A stretch of DNA of 64,000 bases from Haemophilus quentini. Its GTDB lineage: Bacteria; Pseudomonadota; Gammaproteobacteria; Enterobacterales; Pasteurellaceae. Positions 24,086 to 34,353 of this stretch are shown in pieces. The stretch is taken from assembly GCA_001752465.1 (NCBI GenBank), contig MDJB01000058.1, forward strand, positions 1 through 64,000, in the 5' to 3' direction. Position 1 is the first letter of the stretch. Each line of letters opens with the position of its first letter. The notes under the pieces are model-generated. The model saw only the letters and a list, made by a program, of their open reading frames with translations. It made no database searches and was not told where the DNA came from. The position numbers and the translations under genes were made by a program.

Positions 24086-25756
24086 TTATTCCGCATTGTT
24101 TTTCGATTTAATAATGGCGTAAACCACACCTGTTGATAAAGCACCAATCGCAATTGCACCAAGATATTTCAATGGCTCAGATACAAATGGAATGACAAAT
24201 AATCCGCCGTGTGGAGCTTGTAATGCAATATTTAATCCCATTGAAATCGCACCAGCCACGGCACCACCAATCACAGAACTAATAATAACACGAATTGGAT
24301 CTGCTGCTACAAATGGTAATGCACCTTCAGAAATAAAACATAAACCAAGAACAAATGATGCTTTCCCCGCATCGCGTTGGCTAACTGTGAATTTATTGCG
24401 AGCAATCCAAGTTGCAACTGTCATACCAATTGGTGGAACCATCCCCGCGGCCATTGTCGCAGCCATTGGCGTATAAACTTGGGATGCAATCAATCCAACA
24501 GAAAAGGTGTATGTTGCTTTATTTACCGGTCCGCCCATATCGATACACATCATTGCACCGATAATTGCGCCTAACACAATCGCATTCACTTCGCCCATTG
24601 AAGTAAGCCAATTACTTAGCTCTTTCATAATTTCAGCCACTGGTGGATTGATAAGGTAAATCATCGTCAAACCAACAATCATCGAACCCAAGAGCGGTAA
24701 AATTAAAATCGGTTTTAATGAAGTCAGGCTTGCTGGCAATTGAATAATCACATTCAGTCCTTTAACCACATAGCCCGCTAAGAAACCCGCAATAATACCG
24801 CCAAGAATCCCTGCACCCGCTTCACTTGCTAGCATCCCAGCAATCAAACCAACTGCAAGCCCTGGACGATCAGCGATAGAAAATGCAACGTAACCAGCAA
24901 ACACGGCAATCATTAACTTGAACGCCACACCACTACCGATATTCATCAACATATTGGGAAGATCTTGAAAAACTCCTGTATTTTCAATTACATTAAAACT
25001 GAACATAAAGGAAATCGCGATCAACAACCCACCTGCAACCACTAACGGCAACATATGAGAAACGCCAGTCATTAAGTGTTTGTACACACCTTTTTTCTCA
25101 CGGCTTTCTTCTTTCGATCCCGCATTATTTCCACCATCAAAAATTTTGGCTTCTTTAAATGCTTTATCAAATTCTTGCTCGGTTTTCTTCAAGGCTAATC
25201 CTGTTGAAGTGCGGTACATTGGCTTACCTTTAAATTTATCTAAAGGCACATCAATATCTGCTGCAACAAATACCAAATCAGCCGCGGCAACTTCTTCTGC
25301 AGTAATTTCATTACCAGCCCCAACTTGACCACGGGTTTCAACTTTTACATTCCAACCTTGTTTTTTCGCATAGACTTCAATCGCTTCGGCTGACATAAAC
25401 GTATGTGCAACGCCAGTTGGACAAGCAGTTATCGCAACAATATTTTTTACACCAGAAACACCTGTAAAAGTCACCGCACTTTTCGGTGCAACATAATCTG
25501 CCCCATTCGCTAAGGCATTTGCCAACGTTACTTCAGGAGAAATCATGGCGATAGCTTCGCCGATAATAAAGACTTTTTTATCGACTAAAGCGGGGTTGTT
25601 TGGTAATACAGAACCAAATACGAGAACAAGATCTGCTTCAGCTGGTGTTTCTACAATGGAGACATTCGCTTTTTGTGCAGCAGCTCGAAAAACTTCATGT
25701 AATAAATAGGCTTTCGCATCGCCTACATTATCTGATTGGGTTAAAAATAACTTCAT
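24086..25756 (-). CDS. fruA: Fructose PTS EIIBC component
   Basis: 556 residues. It has an N-terminal partial EIIB-like domain (about 1-95), an EIIB domain with the phosphorylated cysteine in ITACPTGVAHTF, and an EIIC membrane domain with multiple helices. It imports fructose as fructose 1-phosphate. The start is the ATG at 25756: the sequence GAAGGA lies seven bases before it inside the end of fruK, and the ATG is one base from the fruK stop; an upstream TTG would add four residues. Last gene of fruBKA, ended by a strong bidirectional hairpin. Confidence 0.96.
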   Translation of the reverse strand: MKLFLTQSDNVGDAKAYLLHEVFRAAAQKANVSIVETPAEADLVLVFGSVLPNNPALVDKKVFIIGEAIAMISPEVTLANALANGADYVAPKSAVTFTGVSGVKNIVAITACPTGVAHTFMSAEAIEVYAKKQGWNVKVETRGQVGAGNEITAEEVAAADLVFVAADIDVPLDKFKGKPMYRTSTGLALKKTEQEFDKAFKEAKIFDGGNNAGSKEESREKKGVYKHLMTGVSHMLPLVVAGGLLIAISFMFSFNVIENTGVFQDLPNMLMNIGSGVAFKLMIAVFAGYVAFSIADRPGLAVGLIAGMLASEAGAGILGGIIAGFLAGYVVKGLNVIIQLPASLTSLKPILILPLLGSMIVGLTMIYLINPPVAEIMKELSNWLTSMGEVNAIVLGAIIGAMMCIDMGGPVNKATYTFSVGLIASQVYTPMAATMAAGMVPPIGMTVATWIARNKFTVSQRDAGKASFVLGLCFISEGALPFVAADPIRVIISSVIGGAVAGAISMGLNIALQAPHGGLFVIPFVSEPLKYLGAIAIGALSTGVVYAIIKSKNNAE

Positions 25757-25757
25757 A

Positions 25758-26699
25758 TTATCCTTCAATCATCGTTATTTGTACTTTTTCTAAAATGGGA
25801 TCAAGTAAACTCAAATCACTCACACCAACATTACTTTGAGACACTGCAAAAGCGGACACAGCCGTAGCAAAAGCTAAGGTTTCAGCTTTCGATAAACCTT
25901 TTTCAAAACCATAAATTAAGCCTGCTACCATTGAATCCCCTGCTCCAACAGTACTCACTACATTTTCACATTTTGCTGGTTCGGCTTTGAGCACGCCTTT
26001 ATTATTAATCCATAAAGAACCTTTTGCGCCCATTGAAATAATCACGTTTTCAATGCCTTCCGCTTTGAGTTGATATGCAGCAGCAATAATTTCTTCAAGA
26101 CGATTTAATGGACGACCAACCCAAGCCTCAAGTTCTCGATGGTTGGGTTTTACTAGCCAAGGTTTCGCTTTTAATCCAGCGGTGAGCGCAGCATTGCTAC
26201 TATCAAGCACAACTTTAACGCCAACTTGGTGAAGCTGATTTAACCAATCAGCAAATAATTCAGGAGATACACCTCGAGGTAAACTGCCACACACTGCGAC
26301 AATGTCATAATCTAAACAATAAGCCAAAGAATCCGTCACAAATTGTTGCCAAACTTGTGGGCTTATTTGATATCCCAAGAAATTTAAATCTGTCACATCC
26401 GCTTCAGTCTCGGTAATTTTTACATTGATACGCGTTTTGCCATCCACACGGTGGAATTTATCTTCCAAGCCTTGCTTATTAAACATTTGCTCGAAATCAA
26501 CTGAATTATCCTCGCCCAAGAACCCACCTACTGCAACATCAACGCCTAAATCTTTTAGTACTTTTGCGACATTAATGCCTTTCCCTGCAGGAAATAAGCC
26601 AAGGGTTTCTACGGTATTTACTTCACCAAGTTGGATACGATTTAAACGCCCTACTAAATCATAAGCGGCATTTAAGGTAATTGTTACGACGCTTGCCAT
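25758..26699 (-). CDS. fruK: 1-phosphofructokinase
   Basis: 313 residues of the PfkB sugar-kinase family. The N-terminal GKGINVAKVLKDLG binds sugar, and GAGDSMVAGLIYGFEKG contains the catalytic aspartate and anion hole. It phosphorylates fructose 1-phosphate to fructose 1,6-bisphosphate for glycolysis. It lies between fruB (1-base gap) and fruA (1-base gap), so the three genes are one tight operon. Confidence 0.96.
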   Translation of the reverse strand: MASVVTITLNAAYDLVGRLNRIQLGEVNTVETLGLFPAGKGINVAKVLKDLGVDVAVGGFLGEDNSVDFEQMFNKQGLEDKFHRVDGKTRINVKITETEADVTDLNFLGYQISPQVWQQFVTDSLAYCLDYDIVAVCGSLPRGVSPELFADWLNQLHQVGVKVVLDSSNAALTAGLKAKPWLVKPNHRELEAWVGRPLNRLEEIIAAAYQLKAEGIENVIISMGAKGSLWINNKGVLKAEPAKCENVVSTVGAGDSMVAGLIYGFEKGLSKAETLAFATAVSAFAVSQSNVGVSDLSLLDPILEKVQITMIEG

Positions 26700-26700
26700 A

Positions 26701-28200
26701 CTATTCCCCTAAACCCAATTCAATCACAGCACCGATTCCGTCAATAGCCTGTTGCGCTTCATCGCCCGTCGCAACAAAACGTAAACGAGTCCCTTTCACT
26801 ACGCCTAATGCCACAATTTTCATTAAGCTTTTAGCGCTCACTAATTGAGAATTACGATCAAGATTCTGAACCGCCACAGAGGCATTATATTTTTTCACTT
26901 CGTTTACCAACACTGCACTTGGGCGAGCGTGCAAACCGTGTTCGTTCTTAATCACAAACACTGCCTCAATGGCATTTGCTGGCAAGTTATTATCTTCGCT
27001 TACCGCTGGTGCGTGAATTTGTTTCCCCATAATCTCAATGGTATCTGGTTCGGATGGTGGCACCGCAGAAACATTCTCGCCCAAACCATCAGCAATCGAT
27101 TTGCCTAATGCTTCAATAGCTTGTTTTGCATCTTCCCCCTCTGCCACAAAACGTAAACGATGCCCTTGTGTTACACCAAGTGCAACTATCTTCATCAAGT
27201 TTTTTGCGCTGACAACTTCACTTTCACGAGTAAGATTTTGCACGGTAATTTTCGAAGTGAATTTTTTCACTTCATTAACCAAATTTGCACTTGGACGCGC
27301 ATGTAAACCATGTTCATTACGAATCGTAAAGGTTCCTACAACAGCACCTTCTACAGATTGAGTTTCAACATCACTCGATGAACCCAAAAGTGCGGTCAAA
27401 ATTTCTGTTGAATTACCATTGAGCAAGGTTGTTTGAACATCGTCATCTAATAAACGCGCTAAAGTTGAATTAATTTGATCACTGACGGCTGAAACGGTTA
27501 TCACGCCTTTTACGGCTTTGCCATTGTGGCTAAAAATTGTTTTGGCACGGCTAAATGCTAAAGCATTTTTCACATTTCCGACGACAGAATCCGTTACCCA
27601 TAATCCTTTGCCAAGCGGTAATGCCGCATTATTAATCACTTCAGAAATAAAGCGATTTTCTACCGCACTTTGCACCTGCAATTGACCCGCATTAATCGCA
27701 ACTAAAGTTAATAAACTTTGGGTATCTACATCTAAACTGATATTAGCAGCAGGAATTTCAAACGGTTTGATAGTTTCACCCATTAAAATCTCACGAAATT
27801 CAGCAACATCCGTTATTTTTGCTAATTTCGCTGCGGTATCTTCATCACTCAGAACGTGAGTAAGTTGACGTAATAAGGACAAATGCTCATCAGAGCGCGC
27901 CGCAATACCAATCACGACATAAGCAATATTTCCTTCGCCCCATTCTATGCCTTGAGGAAATTGAAACACTTGCACACCCGTTTTCTTTACCATCGAACGA
28001 GTATCCAAGGTGCCATGAGGAATAGCGATGCCATTGCCTAAAAAGGTTGAGGTTTGCTGTTCACGCGCTAGCATTCCTTGCAAGTAACCATTTTCCACAT
28101 TATCTGCTTGAACTAATGCGGACGCTGCCATTTCAATCGCTTGTTGTTTATCAGCTGTGTTAGCATTTAAATGAATGTTGCTTTCCGAAAGTTCTAACAT
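26701..28200 (-). CDS. fruB: Fructose PTS protein FruB (EIIA-M-HPr-HPr)
   Basis: 499 residues. The EIIA-Fru domain (about 1-145) has the active histidine in GIAIPHGTL. A central modulator-like domain (about 150-285) follows, then two complete HPr domains in tandem, each with NEHGLHARPSA (phospho-His) and the SAKxLMKIVALG segment (starting about residues 293 and 417). E. coli FruB has only one HPr; the duplicated form agrees with earlier descriptions of H. influenzae FruB. It passes phosphate from Enzyme I to FruA. The start has GGAG upstream. No clear promoter was seen between it and the hairpin after the upstream lipoprotein gene. Confidence 0.95.
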   Translation of the reverse strand: MLELSESNIHLNANTADKQQAIEMAASALVQADNVENGYLQGMLAREQQTSTFLGNGIAIPHGTLDTRSMVKKTGVQVFQFPQGIEWGEGNIAYVVIGIAARSDEHLSLLRQLTHVLSDEDTAAKLAKITDVAEFREILMGETIKPFEIPAANISLDVDTQSLLTLVAINAGQLQVQSAVENRFISEVINNAALPLGKGLWVTDSVVGNVKNALAFSRAKTIFSHNGKAVKGVITVSAVSDQINSTLARLLDDDVQTTLLNGNSTEILTALLGSSSDVETQSVEGAVVGTFTIRNEHGLHARPSANLVNEVKKFTSKITVQNLTRESEVVSAKNLMKIVALGVTQGHRLRFVAEGEDAKQAIEALGKSIADGLGENVSAVPPSEPDTIEIMGKQIHAPAVSEDNNLPANAIEAVFVIKNEHGLHARPSAVLVNEVKKYNASVAVQNLDRNSQLVSAKSLMKIVALGVVKGTRLRFVATGDEAQQAIDGIGAVIELGLGE

Positions 28201-28226
28201 TCTTGCTCCTTAATAATTTAAAAATA

Positions 28227-28259
28227 AAGCTGCTGGTGAAATAAATCGACCAGCAGCTT
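28227..28259 (-). terminator. Hairpin between lipoprotein gene and fruB
   Basis: AAGCTGCTGGT / ACCAGCAGCTT, a perfect 11-bp stem with an 11-base loop, followed on the minus strand by TTATTTTT. It lies 12 bases after the lipoprotein stop and 27 before the fruB start, so it would terminate or attenuate transcription entering fruB. Confidence 0.75.
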
Positions 28260-28271
28260 GTTGAAAAACAA

Positions 28272-28802
28272 TTATTTAGATGTACAGGCTTTCAGCAGTG
28301 CTTCACTACCTTGCGCAATATATTCATCATTTTCACCGCGCTCTTTGCCTTTTTGCAAATCACGCATCGCATCATAAATACCTTGAGTCATACTTTGCGA
28401 ATCCACTTTTTCCCAACAATTTGCGCTCAAACGTTTAAGGTTAGCTTGCAATGCTTCCGCATGTAACACGCCACTATAATAAGCATATACATCAGAATCA
28501 TGTCCGCCTGTATAAAGTTTATCCTGAATTTGTTTCACAGGAACTAAAATACGGCCTAAATACCAGTCATTCGCACCACTTGCAAAATTATCTACAAAGA
28601 AATTTTCATTCACGCGACCTTTATATGTCGCCACAGTCGCTTCATAAGCAACCGCATAAGATTCTTGATCGATTTTATCCTTATCTAAATCAATCACTTT
28701 TTTATCGTTCCCCATAAATGGAATATAGTTGGTAACCGATGACCAAGAAGAACAACCTGCCAACATTAACGTAAAAAATAAAACAGAGATTTTTTTAAAC
28801 AT
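28272..28802 (-). CDS. Uncharacterised lipoprotein
   Basis: 176 residues from the ATG at 28802 (a second ATG two codons upstream is possible but too close to the ribosome site). MFKKISVLFFTLMLAGCSS is a clear lipoprotein signal with the acylated cysteine in LAGC. The mature part is soluble, Asp/Lys-rich, with two conserved-looking cysteines (SANCWEK and LLKACTSK). I do not recognise a functional family; probably an outer-membrane-anchored periplasmic protein. It precedes the fru operon but is separated from it by a hairpin. Confidence 0.8.
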   Translation of the reverse strand: MFKKISVLFFTLMLAGCSSWSSVTNYIPFMGNDKKVIDLDKDKIDQESYAVAYEATVATYKGRVNENFFVDNFASGANDWYLGRILVPVKQIQDKLYTGGHDSDVYAYYSGVLHAEALQANLKRLSANCWEKVDSQSMTQGIYDAMRDLQKGKERGENDEYIAQGSEALLKACTSK

Positions 28803-28874
28803 AGTCATACCTGATTAAAGTTAATAAAACGCCGCCATTATACTGGCTGAAGGGGATTAAAGAAAGGGCAGTAA

Positions 28875-30167
28875 TTATTCCGCCTCTTTTACTAAAGACA
28901 CCAAAATCTGATCGATTTTAAAGTTTTCCGTATCAATCACTTCAAACTTGTATTTTCCGTAAACCACAGAATCTGTTTTTTTCGGGATTTTACGTAACAT
29001 ATACATCATAAAGCCACTGATGGTTTCGTAATTTTCTTCATCTGGGAAAGATTCAATATCTAACACTCGTGTCACATCTTCTAATGGCGTTGCACCATCA
29101 ATAAGCCACGAATTTTCATCACGACTAACAATATATTCTTCTTCGTTAGAAACTAATTCCCCCATGACAATACTCATGACATCATTTAGCGTAACGATAC
29201 CCACTACAAGGGCATATTCATTCACAATAATCGCAAAATCTTCACCGGTAGATTTAAATAATTCCAACACCTCGTAAAGAGAAAGCGTATCAGGCACAAA
29301 TAATGCTTTACGGAGTAGTTTGGGATCTGTAAGCACCACATTTTCATTCTGCAAATACATGGTGAGCAACGTATGGGATTCTACATAACCTAAGATTTTG
29401 TCTAGGCTATTGTCACAAATCACAATTTTAGAATGAGAATCACGAGAAAGCGTATCCATGACTTCTTGGCGAGAAAAAGTGCGGTCTAAATACACGATAT
29501 TTTCACGGGTTGTCATAGTGGAAGTTACTGTACGTGCTTGCATATCGAAAATGTTTTCAATGAGATAATGCTCTTGAGTTTTTAATACACCTGCCTCTGC
29601 GCCTGCTTCTACTACGGCGAAAATATCTTCAGACGTCATACCATCTTCACGCACAGTGGAAATACGAAATAAGCGGAAAAATACATTAGCAAGCGTATCA
29701 AAAAACCATACAAGCGGCTTAAACACAAACATACTGAAATTCATAATGCCGACAACGCGCAACGCCACCATTTCAGGATAAGTAATGGCAATACGTTTTG
29801 GAATAAGATCAGCAAATAAAATAAAGAAACAAGTAACCAATACAAAGGCGATTGTAGAAGCGGTTGGTTCAATCCAATCTCCCACAAAAGAACGACTTAA
29901 AATTTCCGCAATATAAGGGCTTAGTGCGCTTTCACCAATTCCCCCACCAAGAATCGCCACCATATTCAAACCTATTTGAACCACAGTAATAAAACGACCA
30001 GGATGCTCTTGTAATTTAAGCACTTGAAGCGCGCGCACATCCCCTTCATTCGCAAGGGTTTGTAATTTCAATTTACGCGAACCCGCCAGTGAAATTTCTG
30101 CAGAAGAAACAACTGCACTAATTAGAATTAAGGCAATAATCGCCAACATAGTATGAAATAATTCCAT
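28875..30167 (-). CDS. paeA: CNNM/CBS-domain membrane protein, PaeA (YtfL)-like
   Basis: 430 residues from the ATG at 30167, which has GAG eight bases upstream; an ATG six bases earlier is possible. It has an N-terminal CNNM (DUF21) membrane domain with AEISLAGSRKLK and QIGLNMVAILGG, a tandem CBS pair (about 205-335) and a C-terminal CorC/HlyC domain. The protein aligns closely over its length with E. coli YtfL as I recall it; YtfL/PaeA exports cadaverine and putrescine. Orthology is likely, substrate is inferred. A different family member, involved in magnesium efflux, is the main alternative. Confidence 0.8.
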   Translation of the reverse strand: MELFHTMLAIIALILISAVVSSAEISLAGSRKLKLQTLANEGDVRALQVLKLQEHPGRFITVVQIGLNMVAILGGGIGESALSPYIAEILSRSFVGDWIEPTASTIAFVLVTCFFILFADLIPKRIAITYPEMVALRVVGIMNFSMFVFKPLVWFFDTLANVFFRLFRISTVREDGMTSEDIFAVVEAGAEAGVLKTQEHYLIENIFDMQARTVTSTMTTRENIVYLDRTFSRQEVMDTLSRDSHSKIVICDNSLDKILGYVESHTLLTMYLQNENVVLTDPKLLRKALFVPDTLSLYEVLELFKSTGEDFAIIVNEYALVVGIVTLNDVMSIVMGELVSNEEEYIVSRDENSWLIDGATPLEDVTRVLDIESFPDEENYETISGFMMYMLRKIPKKTDSVVYGKYKFEVIDTENFKIDQILVSLVKEAE

Positions 30168-30193
30168 AATCATTACTCAAAAATATGAAAGAA

Positions 30194-30217
30194 AACGACC
30201 GCACTTTGCGGCCGTTC
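30194..30217 (-). terminator. Terminator after the DUF1523 gene
   Basis: AACGACCGCA / TGCGGCCGTT (one G-T pair) with a 3-base loop, followed on the minus strand by TTCTTT. It embeds an uptake-sequence core (ACCGCACTT). Confidence 0.6.
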
Positions 30218-30223
30218 AGGATA

Positions 30224-30748
30224 TTACTCTTCGCTGTCAAACCAGCCGCGAACAAATTGAATAGACAAAAATAAAGTAGCTAACAGGAATGCATAGAAAA
30301 TCCAAGAAACGATTGGAAGACTTGGCGTGTCATCAGCAGTAATTTCTTTAATTGAGGTTGCATTGCGATATTCATCCATCATCGTAATACGCCAACCATA
30401 GTATTTAATTTGCACAAGTTTATTGTCATTACCCAAAGCCTGAGCTTCAGCCTGTAAATTGGCTGAGCCAAATTTGAAGTAGAATGGAAAACCCCAACGT
30501 GTATCTTCATTGCGATACACCATAATTTTGCCATCGTCATTTTGCGTATTGATGTAATACACATCACGTGTTGGGCCATCAGCTGGATTCGATTTTGTGA
30601 TGGGGCCATCTTTATCAACGCGTTTAACTTCTACGCCAGTAACACGCGTCACATCGTAATGAGGAAATACATAATTCACTACGGAAAACATAAAACCGTG
30701 GAATAAAAAAACAACTATAAATAAGAAATATTTAAAAAACTTTCGCAT
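30224..30748 (-). CDS. DUF1523 family membrane protein
   Basis: 174 residues. One membrane helix at about 5-28 and a second near 145-165 flank a periplasmic domain containing the family's DVYYINT and VYRNEDTRWGFPFYFKFGS. It is recognised as the DUF1523 family from that central block. Function unknown. It lies 26 bases after a TatD-family gene and before paeA. Confidence 0.8.
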   Translation of the reverse strand: MRKFFKYFLFIVVFLFHGFMFSVVNYVFPHYDVTRVTGVEVKRVDKDGPITKSNPADGPTRDVYYINTQNDDGKIMVYRNEDTRWGFPFYFKFGSANLQAEAQALGNDNKLVQIKYYGWRITMMDEYRNATSIKEITADDTPSLPIVSWIFYAFLLATLFLSIQFVRGWFDSEE

Positions 30749-30774
30749 ACTTTTCCTTAGTCAGAACTGTGCAT

Positions 30775-31557
30775 TTATTCTACACGAATTTTAAATAAAC
30801 GCTCGAAATTTTGCGTGGTGATTCGAGCAAACGCCTCAGCAGAAATGCCCTTTAAGATTGCCACGTATTCACATACTTCTCTCGTATAAGCTGGTTGATT
30901 TTCTTTCCCCCGATAAGGCACTGGCGCAAGATAAGGCGAATCTGTTTCCACCAATAAGCGATCCATTGGTACATAACGAATAACCTCACGAATCGCTTCG
31001 GCATTTTTAAAGGTTACAATGCCAGAACAAGAAATGTAAAAACCCAAATCCAACGCTTTTTTCGCAAATTCCATGGTCTCCGTAAAACAATGAATAACGC
31101 CACCGCACTTTTCAGCATGGTGTTGGCGTAACATTGCAATAGTGTCATCACCCGCAGAACGTGTATGAATAATCACAGGCTTATCTAATTGGTTTGCAAT
31201 ATCGATTTGGCTACCAAACACCGCTTGTTGCTCCGCTTTATTGTCCGCACTGTAATAATAATCTAATCCAATTTCGCCAATCGCAATCACTTTTGGATCT
31301 TGCGCTAAACGTAATAAGCGTTCTGCGTCATAAGGTTCCTCTTCAAAATCAAGGGGATGAACACCGCAAGCAAGCGAGACATTATTAAATTCGCGTAAAG
31401 AGTCATAAGCCTGCTCAAAACGGCTTAATGTTACACCAATCGCGAGCAAATGTTTCACATCACGCGCGCGCGCTTTTTCCACGACATCTGCAATGTTTTT
31501 GTGTAAATTTTCATAATCCAAAGCATCTAAATGGCAGTGGGAGTCAACAATGAACAT
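30775..31557 (-). CDS. ycfH: TatD-family metal-dependent hydrolase (YcfH type)
   Basis: 260 residues. [11 protein letters not shown] carries the metal-binding HxH, then [25 protein letters not shown] and LVETDSPYL complete the TatD barrel metal site. Family members are 3'-5' exonucleases or D-aminoacyl-tRNA deacylase-like enzymes. The location downstream of holB-tmk matches E. coli ycfH, which follows holB. The exact substrate in this subgroup is uncertain. Confidence 0.88.
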   Translation of the reverse strand: MFIVDSHCHLDALDYENLHKNIADVVEKARARDVKHLLAIGVTLSRFEQAYDSLREFNNVSLACGVHPLDFEEEPYDAERLLRLAQDPKVIAIGEIGLDYYYSADNKAEQQAVFGSQIDIANQLDKPVIIHTRSAGDDTIAMLRQHHAEKCGGVIHCFTETMEFAKKALDLGFYISCSGIVTFKNAEAIREVIRYVPMDRLLVETDSPYLAPVPYRGKENQPAYTREVCEYVAILKGISAEAFARITTQNFERLFKIRVE

Positions 31558-31611
31558 AATTATTTTTCCTTATACCTAAGGCTTGAACACCATAGACGAT
31601 ATATCTTTAAT

Positions 31612-32595
31612 TTATTGCGTTTCAAATACTTCAGTTACTAATCTAGTCAAGCCATCTAATAGCATCAAGTCAACATTCACACCATTAATTGTAAGCAAAT
31701 CTGAGCGCACTTTTTGCATAATCTTGATTGCTTGTAATAAACCAAGAGCGGTTTGCTCATCGCTGAATTGTTCGATACCACGGCCAAGATCGGCAACTTG
31801 TCGATGACTACCAATTTCAAGTTTATGTTTTAAACAATCGGAAAGAAAAGCCAAAATCCAATCCACTTGCTGAACATAGCGTTCTTTATCAAACAATGGA
31901 AGCAATTCCAATGGTGAACGTCGGCGATAGAACACCCAAAATTGACGTAAGAAATTTTTACGCTGTTCAATAAGTCCTTGTTGTAACGTCTCTAATGCTA
32001 AAAGCGGACGACCAAGATTCATCGCAAGTGCGGTCAAAATTTCCTGATTTTCAGCCGCACTTTCTGATTTCAACCAATCAAGAGCCGTTTGCTCATTAGG
32101 CACAGACAGATTCCACACTTGACAACGACTGTAAATGGTTGCTAATAAACTTGCTGAACTATCCGTCTGAAGTAAAAAATAAGTATTTGGACGAGGCTCT
32201 TCCAATGTTTTCAATAACGCATTGGCAGCCGCTTCTGTCAAACGTTCCGCACCTTGCACATACACCACTTTATTGCCGTTTTGTTGTGCATGTTGAGCAA
32301 CCATCTCATTAATGTCGCGTACTTGATCAACACCAATATCCTTACCATCAATAGGGCTTAATTCGTGATAATCTGGATGGCTATGGGCTTGCATTAAATG
32401 GCAAGAATGGCATTGACCACAAGGTTTATCGCCTTGAGCCACACACATTATTTTCTGTGCAAGTACATCAAATAAACGTTCTACACCTAAACCAGAATCA
32501 GCTTTAATCAGCACAGCATGGTGTCCCAAACCTTCGTCAAAGGTTTGAGCAATTTGATGATAAATTGGCATTAACCAAGGATAAAGCGCGGTCAT
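31612..32595 (-). CDS. holB: DNA polymerase III delta' subunit
   Basis: 327 residues from the ATG at 32595 that overlaps the tmk stop (ATGA); [14 protein letters not shown] matches the E. coli N-terminus better than the longer frame. The zinc module [11 protein letters not shown] is intact. The P-loop is degenerate ([10 protein letters not shown], no lysine), as expected for delta', which does not hydrolyse ATP. The sensor region [15 protein letters not shown] is conserved. It is a structural arm of the clamp loader. Confidence 0.94.
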   Translation of the reverse strand: MTALYPWLMPIYHQIAQTFDEGLGHHAVLIKADSGLGVERLFDVLAQKIMCVAQGDKPCGQCHSCHLMQAHSHPDYHELSPIDGKDIGVDQVRDINEMVAQHAQQNGNKVVYVQGAERLTEAAANALLKTLEEPRPNTYFLLQTDSSASLLATIYSRCQVWNLSVPNEQTALDWLKSESAAENQEILTALAMNLGRPLLALETLQQGLIEQRKNFLRQFWVFYRRRSPLELLPLFDKERYVQQVDWILAFLSDCLKHKLEIGSHRQVADLGRGIEQFSDEQTALGLLQAIKIMQKVRSDLLTINGVNVDLMLLDGLTRLVTEVFETQ

Positions 32596-33224
32596 TTTTC
32601 GTTTGATTTCCACCAATTTTTTACCGCCCTTTCAATATCAGCTTGAACAAGTTCAATACTCTGCTCTGCATTAATCACCACTGCTTTTGGATTATTTTTT
32701 ACTAACGCTAAATAGCGTGCTCGAGTGCGATGGAAAAAATCTAAACCCATTTGCTCAATACGGTCTAACTCGCCACGTCCACGAGCTCGCACTAAACCGA
32801 CAATCGGATCTATATCCAAATAAATTGTGAGATCTGGCTCAAAATCACCTAATACGGTTTCTTTCAAAGTGAGCATAAAATGCGGGTCTAATTGACGTCC
32901 ACCACCTTGATACGCCTGAGATGACATATCGTGGCGATCACCTACCACCCATTTTCCTTGCATTAAAGCAGGTTTAATCACGTTATCCACTAACTGAATA
33001 CGTGCCGCATAAAGCATTAATAACTCTGCTTTCGCTGTCACAGGTTCTTCAGTTTCATGTTTAATTAAATGACGTAATTTCTCTGCCAATGGTGTTCCAC
33101 CAGGCTCGCGTGTAAATACGACATCTTGAATACCAAGTTCATGCAAGACTTGCACAACAGATTGATGAGCGGAGCTTTTCCCCGCACCTTCCAAACCTTC
33201 AATGACAATAAATTTTCCTTTCAT
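32592..33224 (-). CDS. tmk: Thymidylate kinase
   Basis: 210 residues from the ATG at 33224 (GGAAG nine bases upstream); the frame is open further upstream into mltG but the family N-terminus is [18 protein letters not shown], which includes the P-loop. [15 protein letters not shown] is the Asp/Arg segment that binds dTMP. It phosphorylates dTMP to dTDP. mltG-tmk-holB is a conserved operon; tmk overlaps holB by 4 bases. Confidence 0.96.
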   Translation of the reverse strand: MKGKFIVIEGLEGAGKSSAHQSVVQVLHELGIQDVVFTREPGGTPLAEKLRHLIKHETEEPVTAKAELLMLYAARIQLVDNVIKPALMQGKWVVGDRHDMSSQAYQGGGRQLDPHFMLTLKETVLGDFEPDLTIYLDIDPIVGLVRARGRGELDRIEQMGLDFFHRTRARYLALVKNNPKAVVINAEQSIELVQADIERAVKNWWKSNEK

Positions 33225-33240
33225 GTTTTCTTCCACACTT

Positions 33241-34284
33241 TTATTTAGCATTTTTCTGGCTGCGATACCAACGTAAATATTCTTGTACCGCTTTATTATG
33301 TTCATTCAAATTTCGGGTAAATTTATGTCCACCAGAACCATCTGCCACAAAATAATAAAAATCTGTTTTTTCAGGGGTTGCAACAGCTTGTAATGAACTT
33401 TCACTTGGCATAGCAATTGGCGTTGGCGGCAATCCATCAATCACATAAGTATTATAAGGCGTTGACATTTCTAAATCTTTTTTACGAATATTACCACTGT
33501 AATTCTCACCCATACCATAAATTACCGTTGGATCTGTTTGTAATTTCATTTTTGCCTTCAAACGGTTGATAAATACAGAGGCCACTTTTGCTCTCTCAGT
33601 AGCAATACCCGTTTCTTTTTCTACGATAGAAGCCAAAATCAACATTTCATAAGAATTCGCTAAAGGTAAATCCTCATCACGCTCGTTCCACGCCTTATTT
33701 AACGCCTTTTTCATTCGCTCAGCCGATCGCTTAAGTAACTCCAAGTCTGTCGATTTAGGTGTATAGTTGTAAGTATCAGGATAAAGCCAACCTTCCACAT
33801 TTTTTAGTTCAAGATTTCTACCAACATCTGGCAAATCAAGTAATGTGAAAATTTCCTCGTTACTCTTATCTTTCAAGGTTTGCACCAATTGCGGTGCATT
33901 TTCAAGATCTTTTCGCCAATCCTTGAAGGTTTTTCCTTCAATCCATTTTACATTAAACTGCACTTCCTTACCTGAATTAAGCAAATCCAGTAAATCTTGC
34001 ACTGTTTTAACATTCTCAAGAGAATAAGTCCCTGCTTTTATTTTATTTAGCTCAGGTTTCAACTTCAGCAAATAAGGTAATAATTTTCCATCATCAATTA
34101 ACTTTTCTTGCTCAAAAAGTGCGGCTAATTTTGAACCTGTTGTACCACGTTCAATAGTTAAAAGTTGATCTGCCTGCACATTTACTGGTGTTTTTACAAA
34201 TTCAGTAATTTTGTAATAACCAAAACTAGCCACGCCCGCTAAAATCAAAATTAAAAGTAAAATCGCAATTAAAAATTTCTTCAT
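33241..34284 (-). CDS. mltG: Endolytic peptidoglycan transglycosylase MltG (YceG)
   Basis: 347 residues from [10 protein letters not shown], one N-terminal membrane helix and a periplasmic YceG domain. The catalytic region is [22 protein letters not shown] (Glu in the EKET motif), and [12 protein letters not shown] and TPYNTY..GLPPTPI are also present. It cleaves nascent glycan strands and sets their length. It is first in mltG-tmk-holB and is preceded by a terminator after surA, so it needs its own promoter. Confidence 0.95.
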   Translation of the reverse strand: MKKFLIAILLLILILAGVASFGYYKITEFVKTPVNVQADQLLTIERGTTGSKLAALFEQEKLIDDGKLLPYLLKLKPELNKIKAGTYSLENVKTVQDLLDLLNSGKEVQFNVKWIEGKTFKDWRKDLENAPQLVQTLKDKSNEEIFTLLDLPDVGRNLELKNVEGWLYPDTYNYTPKSTDLELLKRSAERMKKALNKAWNERDEDLPLANSYEMLILASIVEKETGIATERAKVASVFINRLKAKMKLQTDPTVIYGMGENYSGNIRKKDLEMSTPYNTYVIDGLPPTPIAMPSESSLQAVATPEKTDFYYFVADGSGGHKFTRNLNEHNKAVQEYLRWYRSQKNAK

Positions 34285-34316
34285 AAGGTATAAGAAAGAG
34301 AAAATAAAAAACAACA

Positions 34317-34345
34317 AAAGGGGCAATTAAGCCCCTTTCTTTTAA
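34317..34345 (-). terminator. surA terminator
   Basis: AAAGGGGC-TTAATT-GCCCCTTTT on the minus strand followed by TTGTTGTTTTTT; just after the surA stop and before mltG. Confidence 0.85.
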
Positions 34346-34353
34346 ACATTAAA

